From assembly GCF_963259705.1 (NCBI RefSeq), contig NC_081847.1, positions 73,119,754 to 73,183,753 on the forward strand: a DNA stretch of 64,000 bases, in the 5' to 3' direction. Origin of the DNA: Myotis daubentonii. Taxonomy: Eukaryota; Chordata; Mammalia; Chiroptera; Vespertilionidae. Numbering within the stretch: the stretch's first letter is position 1; each line of letters starts with the position of its first letter. Below are positions 1 through 10,650 of the stretch, in pieces. The notes under the pieces are model-generated. The model ran no database searches, was not told the origin of the DNA, and saw only the letters and a program-made list of their open reading frames with translations. A program made the position numbers and the translations under genes.

Positions 1-1860
1 ATATAACAAGATCACTTTATTCAATTCAAGCAAACCCCTATGGGATTCTAAATGGAATTATAATAAATTGATATATAAATTTTGAGAAAATTAAAATTTT
101 GTATTAAGCCTTCTACCCAAGAACATGGTAAACTTTTTATTGATTCAGTTCTTTTATGCCTTTTAATAAACTTTATAGTTTTTTATATAGCTTTTCCTAT
201 GCCTTTCTTGTTAAATTTATTCTTAAATATTCTGTAGTTTTTGAAGTTATTATAAATATTTTCCTATTTCCATTTCTAGGTATTTATTGGTAAAATAGAG
301 AAACATTATGGATTTTTGTATATTTATCATATAACGAGATACCTTATCAAATTATCTATTCATATACTCTTTTTTTAATACTGGAACCACTTGCATTTTC
401 TTGTTAAATAACATCAGAAAAAAAGAAATAGTTTTAGCTATCTCTTTTTCATTTCCTTTTTTTTTTTTGGCATTTTCTAGAACCTCCAAGACTATGACTA
501 ATAATAGCAGGCCAAATTCATTGGTTTTTAAATTTGTTTTCTTCAGTTGCTAGCATTCTTTCATTTCTAACATTGATTGGACCCCTTAACATCTTGCTTG
601 AGGACAAGAATAATGTCTGATTATCCCAATACTCTATACATACTATAAAAATGAAAAATATATATTTATTTTAAGAAGAAGAAAGTAGCCAATGTTGAGT
701 TCACTAAGATCAAATAAGAATTCAAAATGTATTTTAGATTTAATAATAGGAAGGTTATTGATGAATTTAGTGATAGTATTTTAATGATAGGAACAGAAGC
801 CACAGGACAGAAATTTTGGAAGTCAGACAAGCCAGGCATGAGGGAACTTTTTGTACAAACATTGAGGGTCTGAGTTCCCTAATGCTTATGGGACACTGAA
901 TATATTTCAGGATGGCAGAGCTTGGTGCACATGGAGATGAGCAAGAGCCATGATAAGGACTTCAGAGGCCAGGCTTCAGCTTGGGGCTGTGGGTATCTAT
1001 GGAAGAACTTTACAGAGTTATAGCATGAGACTTGCTTTTTAGAAAGATCACTCTTTCTAACAGAGTACTATTTTTTTTAACTCATCCATTTCTCTTGGTA
1101 GTTATTTGCATTGCCTTAGATCACCCTCCCCAACCCTCCCCACATAGGGATTATTGCAACAACTTCCTGGTCTCTTTTCATCCATCTTTGCTCCTCATCA
1201 ATTCATTTTTCACACCAGCTTCCAAGGTAATCCTTTTGTTTTATTTTTCAGAGTAATCTTTTTCAGATTACAAATTTAATCATTGAGGATCTAGCGACCA
1301 TCCTTTGAGGTGTGGGGATGCAGATTTCTTCAAACCTGTTTATTCTCCCACCCTAGAGCCAGTTCATATTGTGCTAAAAGCTCAGGTTATCTCATTCCTC
1401 TGCTGAATGTTGCCTATAGGAGGTCCTGATGCCATTATGTCTGTTGGAATGGGAGAATGAGTTCCTGGAAACAGTCTGCACTGTAGATATGTGTCTGAGG
1501 AGAGAACTAGGAGGGTTTGGATGGGGTTTAGGGAAAAGTTCTTAGAAAACTTCACATTCAAACCAGTTCAAGGCTAGGATTCAGTAATAATAATGGTGAT
1601 GATAATGTGGCAGGATGGTTTAACTGCCACATCTCTCCCCCCTTCTCCTTAAAGCCTGGCATCTCCTGAGGCCAAGATAGTAGAGGTAATGAGACTTGGT
1701 CAAATTCTAAATACATCATGATGATAAATCTGATGGGAATTGCTGGCAAATTAAATGTGGATGAGAGAAAAAGAGATAGATCAAGGATGACTGGACGGCT
1801 TTTAGCCTGGACAATTGGAAGCATGGAATTGCTACTTATTGACATGGAGGAAATGATAAC
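1..1860. other. Unassigned AT-rich sequence
   Basis: No gene, RNA or young repeat was recognised here. The first 800 bases are very AT-rich with short homopolymer runs, as is common for old LINE debris or intergenic DNA. The open frames are short and show no codon-like structure. Confidence 0.4.
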
Positions 1861-1873
1861 ATGAGAAAGTTTT

Positions 1874-2106
1874 TTTGTGTGTGGTTTTTGTTTTTTTTGT
1901 TTTTTATAATATTTTTTTTTATTGATTTTAGAGAGGAAGGGGGAGGAATAGAGAGAAACATTGATGAGATCAATCAGCTGCCTCTGGCACACTCCCTACT
2001 GGGGAGCCACCCCTCAACCTGAGCATGTGCCGTGTCCGGGAATCAACTGGTGACCTCTTGATTCAGGGGTCGACACTCAACCAGTGAGCTACACCATCTA
2101 GGCAAG
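1874..2106 (-). mobile_element. Ves SINE (minus)
   Basis: tRNA-derived bat SINE in reverse orientation. It reads as a T-rich tail, 'ATTGATTTTAGAGAGGAAG', a middle with 'CAGCTGCCTC', and a tRNA-like head ending near 2106. The flanking 13-bp direct repeat ATGAGAAAGTTTT (1861-1873 and 2107-2119) is a perfect target-site duplication and fixes both ends. Such copies are made by LINE-1-type retrotransposition and encode no protein. Confidence 0.9.
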
Positions 2107-2119
2107 ATGAGAAAGTTTT

Positions 2120-4332
2120 GAAGAGGTCTGGAATTTAATTTTAGACATATTATATTTGAGATGCTACTAGACAACTAAAGGAGGATATCAAACAGTTAGT
2201 TGGATATACAAGCAAAGAGTTTTGGGAGAAGTCTGGATTGGAGATTCAAATTTGGGAGTGTTTAAAGTCATGGGACTGGATGAGGTCATCAGGAAGTAAG
2301 TGAAAATAAAGAAGAGGATCAAGGACTGAACCTGGGGAAATCCAACATTTAGATGGGAAAATGAAGAAGAACCAGCAAAAACGACTAAGAAAGAACAATC
2401 ATGGAAGTAGAAGGAAAACTGGAAGAATGCAGTGTCATGAAAGCTGAGCACAGACATTGTTTTCAGGAGGAGAGAATCATCAACTGTGCCAAATGATAGG
2501 TTGTATTAGTCCCAGTAGAACTAGCTGCTGTAATCAAGACATCCTCATATATCAGTGGCATAGACAATATAAGTTTCTTTCTCACTCACATAAAGTATAT
2601 TCAGCAGCAGAGAGAAAGGATAAAAGGAGGAGAAAAGCATTTCTCTGCTCCATGATGATAATCAGGGCCCCATGTTGACAGAGGCTGAGTCATTTTCAAC
2701 TTGTGGCTTTCAAGGTCGATCAGGGTGTCATTGTCCCCCAGTAAATGGGCGTGGGAGGTGAGGATGGTTCATGGGAAATGTATTGGTAAGAGACTGACAA
2801 GAAAGGCACACTCAAGCCGGGTAATTTGAGAAAGGTTTATTTAACAAAGAGACTATCTATAAAGGCATGAGCAGGGGCAGGAAAACTATCAAACGATTTT
2901 AATAACCTTGAGGTTGTTGATAGTAGGAGCTGTTACCACCCCAAATCTGAAGAGACAGAGAAAGTTATGGTTAGTGGAATTGGGAGAGAGACACAACTGT
3001 GTGGGGAGGCATGCCTCAGTGAAGTGTTGGTATAAGAAAACAGCCAACTCAGAGCAACCCCACAGCAGGGAGGCAGGGGAACAAATACCCTACCTCACCC
3101 TTTCCCTCCCTCCAGTCATCTGCCATGGACTTAACTCAACCAAAATCCAGAGTCTCATTGATAAAGTTCCTGATAGGTAGGCTCCTGATACACAGAGCAG
3201 GTTGGGAAAGGTGAAGAGTGGATCTAGAGAAGCAGATATCCAGTAAAGGACATTTCTGTGAATCAGACTTGGAAGTTGCATACATGCCTCACATTCCATT
3301 GACCAGATCCCAATTATATGTTCACATCTAACTACAGATAAATTTGGGGCATATGGTCCAGCTGGTACCCAGGTGGGAGAAGAGAGAGATTTGGTGAGCA
3401 GCTGCTAACCCCGCTCTACCTCATGATCAAGCAAGGTGATAACTGAGAATTAACATTGGATTTAGTTAGCAATATGGAGGCAATTGACGATCATGATCAT
3501 CACGTCTTGGTAGACTGGTGCATGTGAAATTGGAGTGGATTCAAGACAAAATGGGAGGAGGATAATTGGAGCAATTGTTAACAACAACTTCTTTCAATAA
3601 AGTTTCTGTGAAAAGAAGACAAGCAAAAAGGCAGTAGCTGGAAGGTTGTGCAAGCAAGTGGGTTTTGCTTTGTTTTTTACAATGAAGAACTAAAAGCATG
3701 TTTTTATGCTGATGGGAATGTTCCAGTAGAGAGAAAAAATTGATGATGCAGTAAAGAGAGAGAGTATTGCTGGAGCGATGTCCTTGAGTAAGCAAGAAAG
3801 GATGGAATCTAGCGATAAGCAAAAGGTCGACCTTGGAAAAGCATACAGGCAGTTCATCTACAGTAACAGTGAGGAAAGCAGAATATATGAGCAGAGTCCT
3901 GGCAGGGAGTAAATTCAGTGGAGGGAGCTTGTTGAAGTTTTTTTTCCAATTACTTATATTTTCTCAGTGAAACAAGAAGCAAGATTCTCAGCTGAGAGTG
4001 AGTCTGGAGGAGGAATTGGGGGTTTCAGCAGAAATGAGAGAGTACGACACAGTTATCTCAGAGAATGTGAGATATTATATCCAGAATTTAATCTTCCCAG
4101 CGGAGATGGTCCATTTGTCTCTGAGATGTTCTACCCTGAGTTCACACCCAGGTGAAATCTCTAGCCCTGCTTTTCTCTACGCTATCTGTAGATCTCTCCT
4201 TGCCCTAATCCAGTATCAGAACTGGTATAGAAATAGATAGCATTTACTTTCTGAGCATTTACAAGGTCCAAACACTGCTCTAAACACATGTAGTTAGTCA
4301 TAGTAACTCAATATTAAGTTGAAACTACCAAT
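2120..4332. other. Unassigned sequence, possible old LTR debris
   Basis: No gene is visible. 2500-2760 resembles the stretch at 36055-36420 in style (both open with a 'GTATTAGTC'-like motif), and 2770-3240 has the feel of an ancient LTR or LINE copy, but neither could be assigned to a family. Confidence 0.3.
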
Positions 4333-4486
4333 TTTTATTTTATTTATTTCTATTAAATTATTGGGGTACTGGGATAACATTGGTTAATAAAATTATGTAG
4401 ACTTCAAGTGTACAATTCTGTGATACATCATCTGTGTATTGCATTGTGTGCCCACCACCCAAAGTCAAATCTCCTTTTGTCACCAT
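4333..4486 (-). repeat. L1-type 3' end fragment (minus)
   Basis: A T-rich start followed by 'TTATTGGGGTA' and 'ACATTGGTTAATAAAATTA', then text about TACAATTCTGTGATACATCA and the 'CCACCACCC' motif. This matches the antisense 3' portion of an L1 family common in laurasiatherian genomes. The assignment is from memory of the pattern. Confidence 0.5.
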
Positions 4487-5154
4487 AAGTAGGTACTACT
4501 ATCATCAACCCATTTTATAATGAGATATAAGGTAATTAAGATAGTAGATGTGTGAACTGAATTCAAACTTGGGCAGTTTGGCTCCAGAGCACTTGCCCTT
4601 GACTCCTATGTATCTATCTGTACATACTAGAAGTGTCAGAGTGAGAAACACTAGCAGGGGCTGGAGCTTGGGAGAAGTAATTTAAAATTTAAAAGGTCAA
4701 AGGTCTGTGGCTGTGTAAGTGAGGATAAGATGCTGCACTTAGGAGATGGTTGGTAGGGACTTGCTGCTGAGAGAGGGGTGGCTACACGTGACTCAGAGAG
4801 CTGAGGACCAAAGGGCAGAACCAATGTCAGGAGCACAGGGAAAAGCTGAGTCAGCTGGAGGAGACCCTGGTGTTTTCTCCATCTTGTGTAGGTTCTGCAT
4901 CTTCACCATATAATGCTTCATTTAATCTTAATTTAACATACCCCTTGTTTCCGTGTGTGTTTCCCTGGCTGACGAAATCGGTTCTGTTTCCATGACAGGG
5001 GCACATAGTGCTGTGATTGTAGCAGTAATGATGCTGATATGGTAAAATAGCTCCCAGTCAATGAACACTTCATCGGGGAACAATGAACTTCATGTAGAAC
5101 TTTATTAATGAAAAATCCATCAATAAGCAAAGATGAAAGTATTTATTTACATTA

Positions 5155-5345
5155 TATCATTCAACGCTTATAATACCGCTGTGATGGATATACCATTATT
5201 CCCATTTTAAGATGAGGAAAGGGAGATCCAGAGAGGTTGTATCACATGGTCAAGGTCACTAGGTAATACGTGGTGGAGCTAGGGCTTGAGCCCCAGCCTG
5301 TGAGAGTCAGAAGCCTGCACTGGCTACACGGTACCAGCTGCCTCT
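5155..5345 (+). repeat. MIR SINE
   Basis: Ancient mammalian-wide interspersed repeat. The core motif 'CCCATTTTAAGATGAGGAAA' is followed by 'CAGAGAGGTTG', 'AAGGTCAC' and an 'AGGGCTTGAGCCC' box in the normal MIR order. The copy is diverged, as expected for its age. Confidence 0.85.
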
Positions 5346-5409
5346 CTGTCTTGGGATGAAGCACCAGGAGCATTAAGGAACCCTACAGAGCCCCGAGGGT
5401 GAGAGGGAC

Positions 5410-5580
5410 TCCCTTTAATGAAGTCAATTGAGAAACAATCCTCCTCTTTATTTGCCTGTAACAGGGGCTCAGAAAAGCTAATTATCTTCCTGTGAACCAG
5501 TTAACTATTCAATTTTCTCCATTTGGGTAATTAATTATCAGAGGCAAATGCAGGATCCAGCTAATTGGAGAAAGATGCAG
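5410..5580. promoter_or_regulatory. Candidate homeobox-rich enhancer patch
   Basis: A non-repeat patch between two MIRs, dense in homeodomain cores: GCTAATTATC (near 5479), GGTAATTAATTATC (near 5526) and GCTAATTGG (near 5560). A GTTAACTATTCAA stretch resembles an HNF1 half-site. Clusters like this are typical of conserved non-coding enhancers. Conservation could not be tested, so this is inference from motif density only. Confidence 0.3.
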
Positions 5581-5924
5581 CTGTAGGGTCATCTGGGGAA
5601 CAAGCTGGGCTGAAAAAGGAGGAAGCGAGGGCACCAGCCTCTGCAGTGGCTTGCGGGGAGCCAGCACGTCGAGGAGCCTCAGGTTGGCTGGAGTGGAGAA
5701 GCAGGCAGAAGGCAGGCTGGCTGGGATTCCCTCAGCACCACAGAGCCGCAGTCAGAGTCCCGAGCCCGGGAGAGCAAAGCTGCCATTGCCGCTGCCAGCA
5801 CCACTTGAGGGTAGAGACAGGGACATTTCAACCACCAGCTGCCTTAACTCTCCTTTCACCCTTTGAGGGATCAGTGGAATCTGCCATCCCCTTGGTCCTG
5901 TCTCTGGCTATCAATACATGTTAA

Positions 5925-6110
5925 CACTGCTAATAGTACTTATCAAGGGCCAGGTATATCTCATACGGAGGAGGCTAGGTACTATTACTTTCCTGTATTA
6001 CAGATGAGAAAACTGAGGCTCAGGGAGGTGAGCTTCATGGTCTCATGATTAGGACATGGCAGAAGCTGGGATTTGAACCCAACTCCTGAATCGATCCTCT
6101 CACTGGCTCT
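5925..6110 (+). repeat. MIR SINE
   Basis: MIR core 'TACAGATGAGAAAACTGAGG' (5999-6018), then 'CTCAGGGAGGTGA' and 'GGGATTTGAACCCA', in plus orientation. Confidence 0.85.
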
Positions 6111-6399
6111 TAAAGTGACATGCTGCTTTTATAATTTTCTGGACAGCACCAAGATGAAGAGTTGGGATATTTGGGGCAGCAAGGGTTGGAGGAGAACTTG
6201 GTTCATTAAACAAAGTCAGTGGGTCACGGATAGTGAAACCCTCAGCAAGCTCCTCAGGGGAAGTCGTCATGTTTCCATCTGCAAAAGTAGAAAGTCTAGG
6301 CTGCATGGCACTGTCTACTTTCATGTGCTCTGGGGGCATTAAGAGAAAGGCCTGGCCATAGAGTCTGTCTTCTGGGCAAGTTGCGGAGAGTGAGAGTTA

Positions 6400-6635
6400 G
6401 GTAGAGATGATGATAGTTTTACTGAGCACTTACTATATGTCAGAAAGTGTGATATTACTTTTATGTGGGTTAACTCATTGAGTCCTTACAATGACCCATG
6501 AGGTGGTCATTCTTATCATTCTTATTATACAGATAAACTGAAACACAAATTTTAGTCCTTTGTCCTTGGGTGAGGAAGCTGAATTCAAATCTCAGCAGTT
6601 TGACCTTAAGCCTACTTCCTGGTCACCTGGGCCCT
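6400..6635 (+). repeat. MIR SINE
   Basis: Near-complete MIR: 'TTACTGAGCACTTACTATAT', 'TTAACTCATTGAGTCC', a decayed ATTATACAGATAAACTGAAA core and 'GAATTCAAATCTCAGCAG'. Confidence 0.85.
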
Positions 6636-7127
6636 GGCACAGGGTCAGAAAGAGAGCTGGTGGGGAGGCCACCCAAAATCATGGACAGCTCCCATGGCCT
6701 ATAGTTGAGTAGCCAGTTTCCAGAGGCTGGCTTGTTGTATCTTCTGATACCAACTAATGTCCACCCATTTTGAAGAGCTCTGCTTTCTTGCAGAGGAGAA
6801 TGCTTCTTGGACTGACTCCCAGGGACCAGATGCTCTGACTTGATTTGAGCCCTTAGAAGTCCTTAGTTCGGTCCTAAGCCAGGACTCTCCTCTGAAGACC
6901 CTCCTCTGAAGAAACATCTCTCTGAACTCTGGCGCAGCCCTGCCCCTACACCTGCCATTACTTCTCACATCCCATTACATTGGGCCCTGCCAAAGCCCAG
7001 GGCCCAAGCTGGACCTGCCCAAATTAGGTCTTCCTCCTTTTTATGCCAGCCCTGATGGGGTTTCCAAGTTCAAAACCAGGCTCCCTGGCCCAAGCTGCGG
7101 ACTCAGAGCCCCAGCAGGTGCAGCAAA

Positions 7128-7192
7128 GTTGCTAAGCAACATTTCTGGAGCTCTGTGTGTTCCTGTCACATGATTATTGTTGCTAAGGAAAC
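7128..7192. promoter_or_regulatory. Paired X-box-like (RFX) motifs
   Basis: GTTGCTAAGCAAC (7128-7140) is a near-perfect inverted repeat of the RFX half-site. A second, weaker copy, GTTGCTAAGGAAAC, lies at 7179-7192, with an E-box CACATG between. RFX factors bind such X-boxes in ciliary and immune promoters. Function here is inferred from the motif alone. Confidence 0.3.
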
Positions 7193-7501
7193 AAGTCCTC
7201 TGGCATCCCAGGACACCGCAAAGCCTAGACAGTGGTGTGTTACCTGAAGCCTAACAAAAATCTTCCTGTCACATATTTGTGATGAGTTGTGAGTCCCTAA
7301 TTGCTGTAAGGTTGGTCCTTGTCTTTTACCTAGACACTGGCTCTTAGAAGGGTGTGCCTACATTGGAATCGTGGTCTCTCACTGGGCACTCCTGGAGTCT
7401 AGTTCTTTGGGAGTGGGCCGTAGTAAGAGAGGCTACAGAGGGATGTATTAATATGCTAGGAGTTAGAAGATCATCTTATATCCCTGATTCCTCCACTCTT
7501 T

Positions 7502-7749
7502 TTTTTTTTTTAAATCTTCATGCAAGGGATGTTTTTTCCATTGATTTTTAGAGAGAGTGGAATGGAGAGGGAGAGACAGAGAGGAACACCAATGTGAAAG
7601 AGAGACATCGATTGGTTGCCTCCCCTATGCCCCCGACCAGGGCCAGGAGCCTGCAACTGAGGTTGGTGCCCTTGACAGGAATCGAACCTGGGACCCTTCA
7701 GTCTGAAGGCTGACACTCTATCCACTGAGCCAAACCAGCTAGGGCCCAA
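7502..7749 (-). mobile_element. Ves SINE (minus)
   Basis: Reverse Ves copy of the 'CGACCAGGGCCAGGAGCC' variant, with a tRNA-like head ending 'GAGCCAAACCAGCTAGGGC'. It is flanked by the 15-bp target duplication ATTCCTCCACTCTTT at 7487-7501 and 7750-7764. Open frames across it on the minus strand are by-products. Confidence 0.9.
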
Positions 7750-8724
7750 ATTCCTCCACTCTTTATCCACAGACTCAGCTGTAGAAGCAGGATGGGAAAG
7801 ATTTGGATTGGAGGATGGGAAAGCCAATGAGGGGCTGTGGACAGAGGTCTAGCACTATACCAGCAAGAGAGCCAAAGGAGGTTTTCCCCCAATACTATCT
7901 CCCACACCCACAGCTCAAACATCGCAGGAGGATGGATGCCATATCAGGGGATGTCAGTCTCCCTGGAAGGTAGGCCTCCCTGGATTCTCCAATAGAGACT
8001 TTCTGGGTTACCCAGTCCAGGACTGACCCAGAAATGAGGTGGAAATGAGGAAATATCTCTGAGGGCAAATTGATAAAGAGACGGCCAATAGGAGAGGAAA
8101 TATGAGATAATTTGAGGAGACAGATTGACTGAATAATATGAATTCCCAAAATAAAGAATGGAGAAAACAGATGGAAGTAAATTATCAAAGAAATAATATA
8201 AGTATAAAGAAAAGATAATCATGAGTTTGCAGAGTGCCAAAACAAACACTAAAACTATTTCTATCCTAAGTCACATCTTTGGGAAGTATCAGATCATTGG
8301 GGACAAAGAGGAGACCCTAAAAGCTTCCAGAGAGTCAACATTTTTTCAAAAATCATAATGATATCAGATTTCTCAAGTAGAAGATGGAAGACAATGCAGC
8401 AACATCCTCTAAATATCCAAGGAAAATAATATCATCCTGGCTATTAGAGCTGTTTTCATTTCCAAGACTTATTTTTTTGATCTGATTGTTTCCCTTTTTA
8501 TAATACTGTTATTTTTTTCATGGGTGCAGTATCTAATCTTCCCTCTATGTCATCTCAAATTCCTTCAAATTACACCTATTAGTTTGTGTGTCTATTTTCA
8601 CAATGGAGGCTTTCCTCAAATATTTGAGAATGTTTAGTGGTTGTTTGGATATTTAGATTAGGCTTAGGTTTAGACATTTAGATTGCCTTATCACCCTCAG
8701 AATAAAGCACCAAAAACTGATCAG

Positions 8725-8955
8725 GAGCTCACTCGGTCGGTGTTGCTAAGTGGTTGAGCGTCAACCCAGGAACCAAGAGATCAAGGTTCAATTTCTGGTC
8801 AGGGCACATGCCCAGGTTGCGGGCTCAATCCCCAGGAGGGGGCATAGAGGAGGCAGCTGATCAATGATGTTTCTTTCTCATCAATGTTTCTATCTCTATC
8901 CCTCTCCTATCCTCGCTCTCTAAAAAAACAATAAAAACATATTATAAAAAAAAGA
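8725..8955 (+). mobile_element. Ves SINE (plus)
   Basis: Plus-strand Ves copy with a decayed head, 'GGTCAGGGCACATGCCCAGG' (8800-8819), a CT-rich region and an 'AACAATAAAAACA' tail. Similar 'AACTGATCAG' strings on both sides (near 8715 and 8983) may be an aged target duplication. Confidence 0.85.
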
Positions 8956-9159
8956 AACCAAGGAAAGAATTAAAAAAGCAATAACTGATCAGAAGCTTTT
9001 TGCACTTGGGTTGGACATGTAGTTTGTGAACTTTACTGTAAGGTGATCTCCAGGACCCATGTGTTAGAACCTTCTTCTTAGGCTGCTTAGATTCCACGGA
9101 GAAAAGGGTTGCCCACTCTCCTGTCTAGAGGGAATGATCCTAGCTACCAGCATCTAGCA

Positions 9160-10065
9160 GGGGTGAGATAACAGGAAGGTGGGAGTTTTAACTTTTAGTA
9201 TGCAAATTTACATCCAAGTTCCCTATTTTCATCAGGGACCACCCCTGCCTTCAATTGAAACTGGCATCCCCCAATCCAGAAAGCCCTCTTTTACCTTCTC
9301 TGGAAAACAAACCTGCAATCTTCTGCTGGGGCTATGGAGAATTGGGGGGTCTGCATCTTAGACTTGTTGACCAAGAAAGAAGATACCTACTTAAAAGGGC
9401 TCCCATGGTTAACTGGGGTCTACTCTAAAACGAACCAAATTAAAAAACAGCCTAGCAGCCATTTCTACACAGGGGTCTCTCATACAAATTGTACTTCGGG
9501 GGAAGCCTACACTGAACTGCCTACATGCACAGTTTCTACCTGTCGACCCCCCTTATAAAGGAGTTCCTGGTATCCTATTTCAACCAATAGGACATAGCCT
9601 TTCCTCATCCAATTAGAGCTGAGCAGCTATATTCACCCACCCCCTCTTTAGCTTCTTCACAGAAAAATCAGGGCAGTGCCTTTTGGACCAACCAAACTTC
9701 AAGGATTTGGAATCCTCATTTGCATGAGAATGGACCAATCAGGGACCACAGGGAGGTACTTCTGTCTATATATGTCAGCTCCCAACTGGCTCTGGGAACA
9801 TACATTCCCTTTCAACCAAAAACTGTGTTTCCTCAGCTGAGCAGAAGCACCAAAGTTGTCACACCAGGGCAAAGCCCACCAGCACTGAGCAGAGCAGAGC
9901 TGTCTCTGTCTAGCCAGAGTGGGGCCTGCCCCCAGGGTAGCCTCACAGCCTAGCTGTTTTCACCGCCATTACAATAGAGCTGTTTTGCACTGAATGAAGT
10001 TTCCTTCTTCACCACACCTCAAATTGGGGATTCCTGTTGGTGTTGAATTGGCACCAATGACTGAG
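9160..10065 (+). mobile_element. Probable class I (ERV1-like) solo LTR
   Basis: A roughly 900-bp stretch with LTR organisation: 'TGAGATAACAGG' near the left edge, an ATGCAAAT octamer (near 9200), another ATGCAAAT-like motif and a CCAAT box (9734 region), a TATATAT stretch (near 9768), then a U5-like end 'AATTGGGGATTCC..TTGGCACCA'. No internal retroviral sequence follows. The target duplication could not be resolved, so both ends are approximate. It could instead be part of a longer unassigned LTR. Confidence 0.5.
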
Positions 10066-10444
10066 CATAGGTTGACAACTTTAAACCAATCTTACTGTCT
10101 TAAACCATCCAGGGGTGCTACCAGTCCCTGAGCTTTAGGAGTTTGTGCTGTGAAATAGGTTGATTTTTCTCGGCTTTTTCCACAGCCAGTCTAGGATTTA
10201 GCTTTCTGGGTCTCCTAAGTCACTCACCATTCATTCATCTGTCTTCCAGCTTCTAATATTATATTGCTACTTGGGGCTATTGTCTCCTCTCCCACCTTCT
10301 TTGTCTTCATAGATTAAAACTTTAAAAAAAATTCCTGCACTATTATTTTAGTAGGACTTTAGGGAAAAAGGTTAGTAATCAGTCGCACTTACTGAATCTT
10401 CCGTCTTGAACTGAAGTCTTCATGTTGAATAACAACCAGGACTG

Positions 10445-10650
10445 AAACACACATCCAGACTGCCTGGGTTTGAATGCTGGCTTTAGCATCCTGGCTCTTA
10501 GCACATAGTAGCTGCTTAACCATGGGTAAGTTACAGAAACTCTCTATGCCTCAGTTTCTTCATCTAAAATGAGGGTAATAATACATACTTCACTTGACTA
10601 TTGTGAGCTCTTAGAATAGTGCTTAGCACATAGTAAACCATTCCATCAAA
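10445..10650 (-). repeat. MIR SINE (minus)
   Basis: Reverse MIR: 'CTGGGTTTGAATGCTGGCT', 'CTATGCCTCAGTTTCTTCAT', 'AAAATGAGGGTAATAATA' and 'TAGTGCTTAGCACATAGTA' occur in the expected order. Confidence 0.85.
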
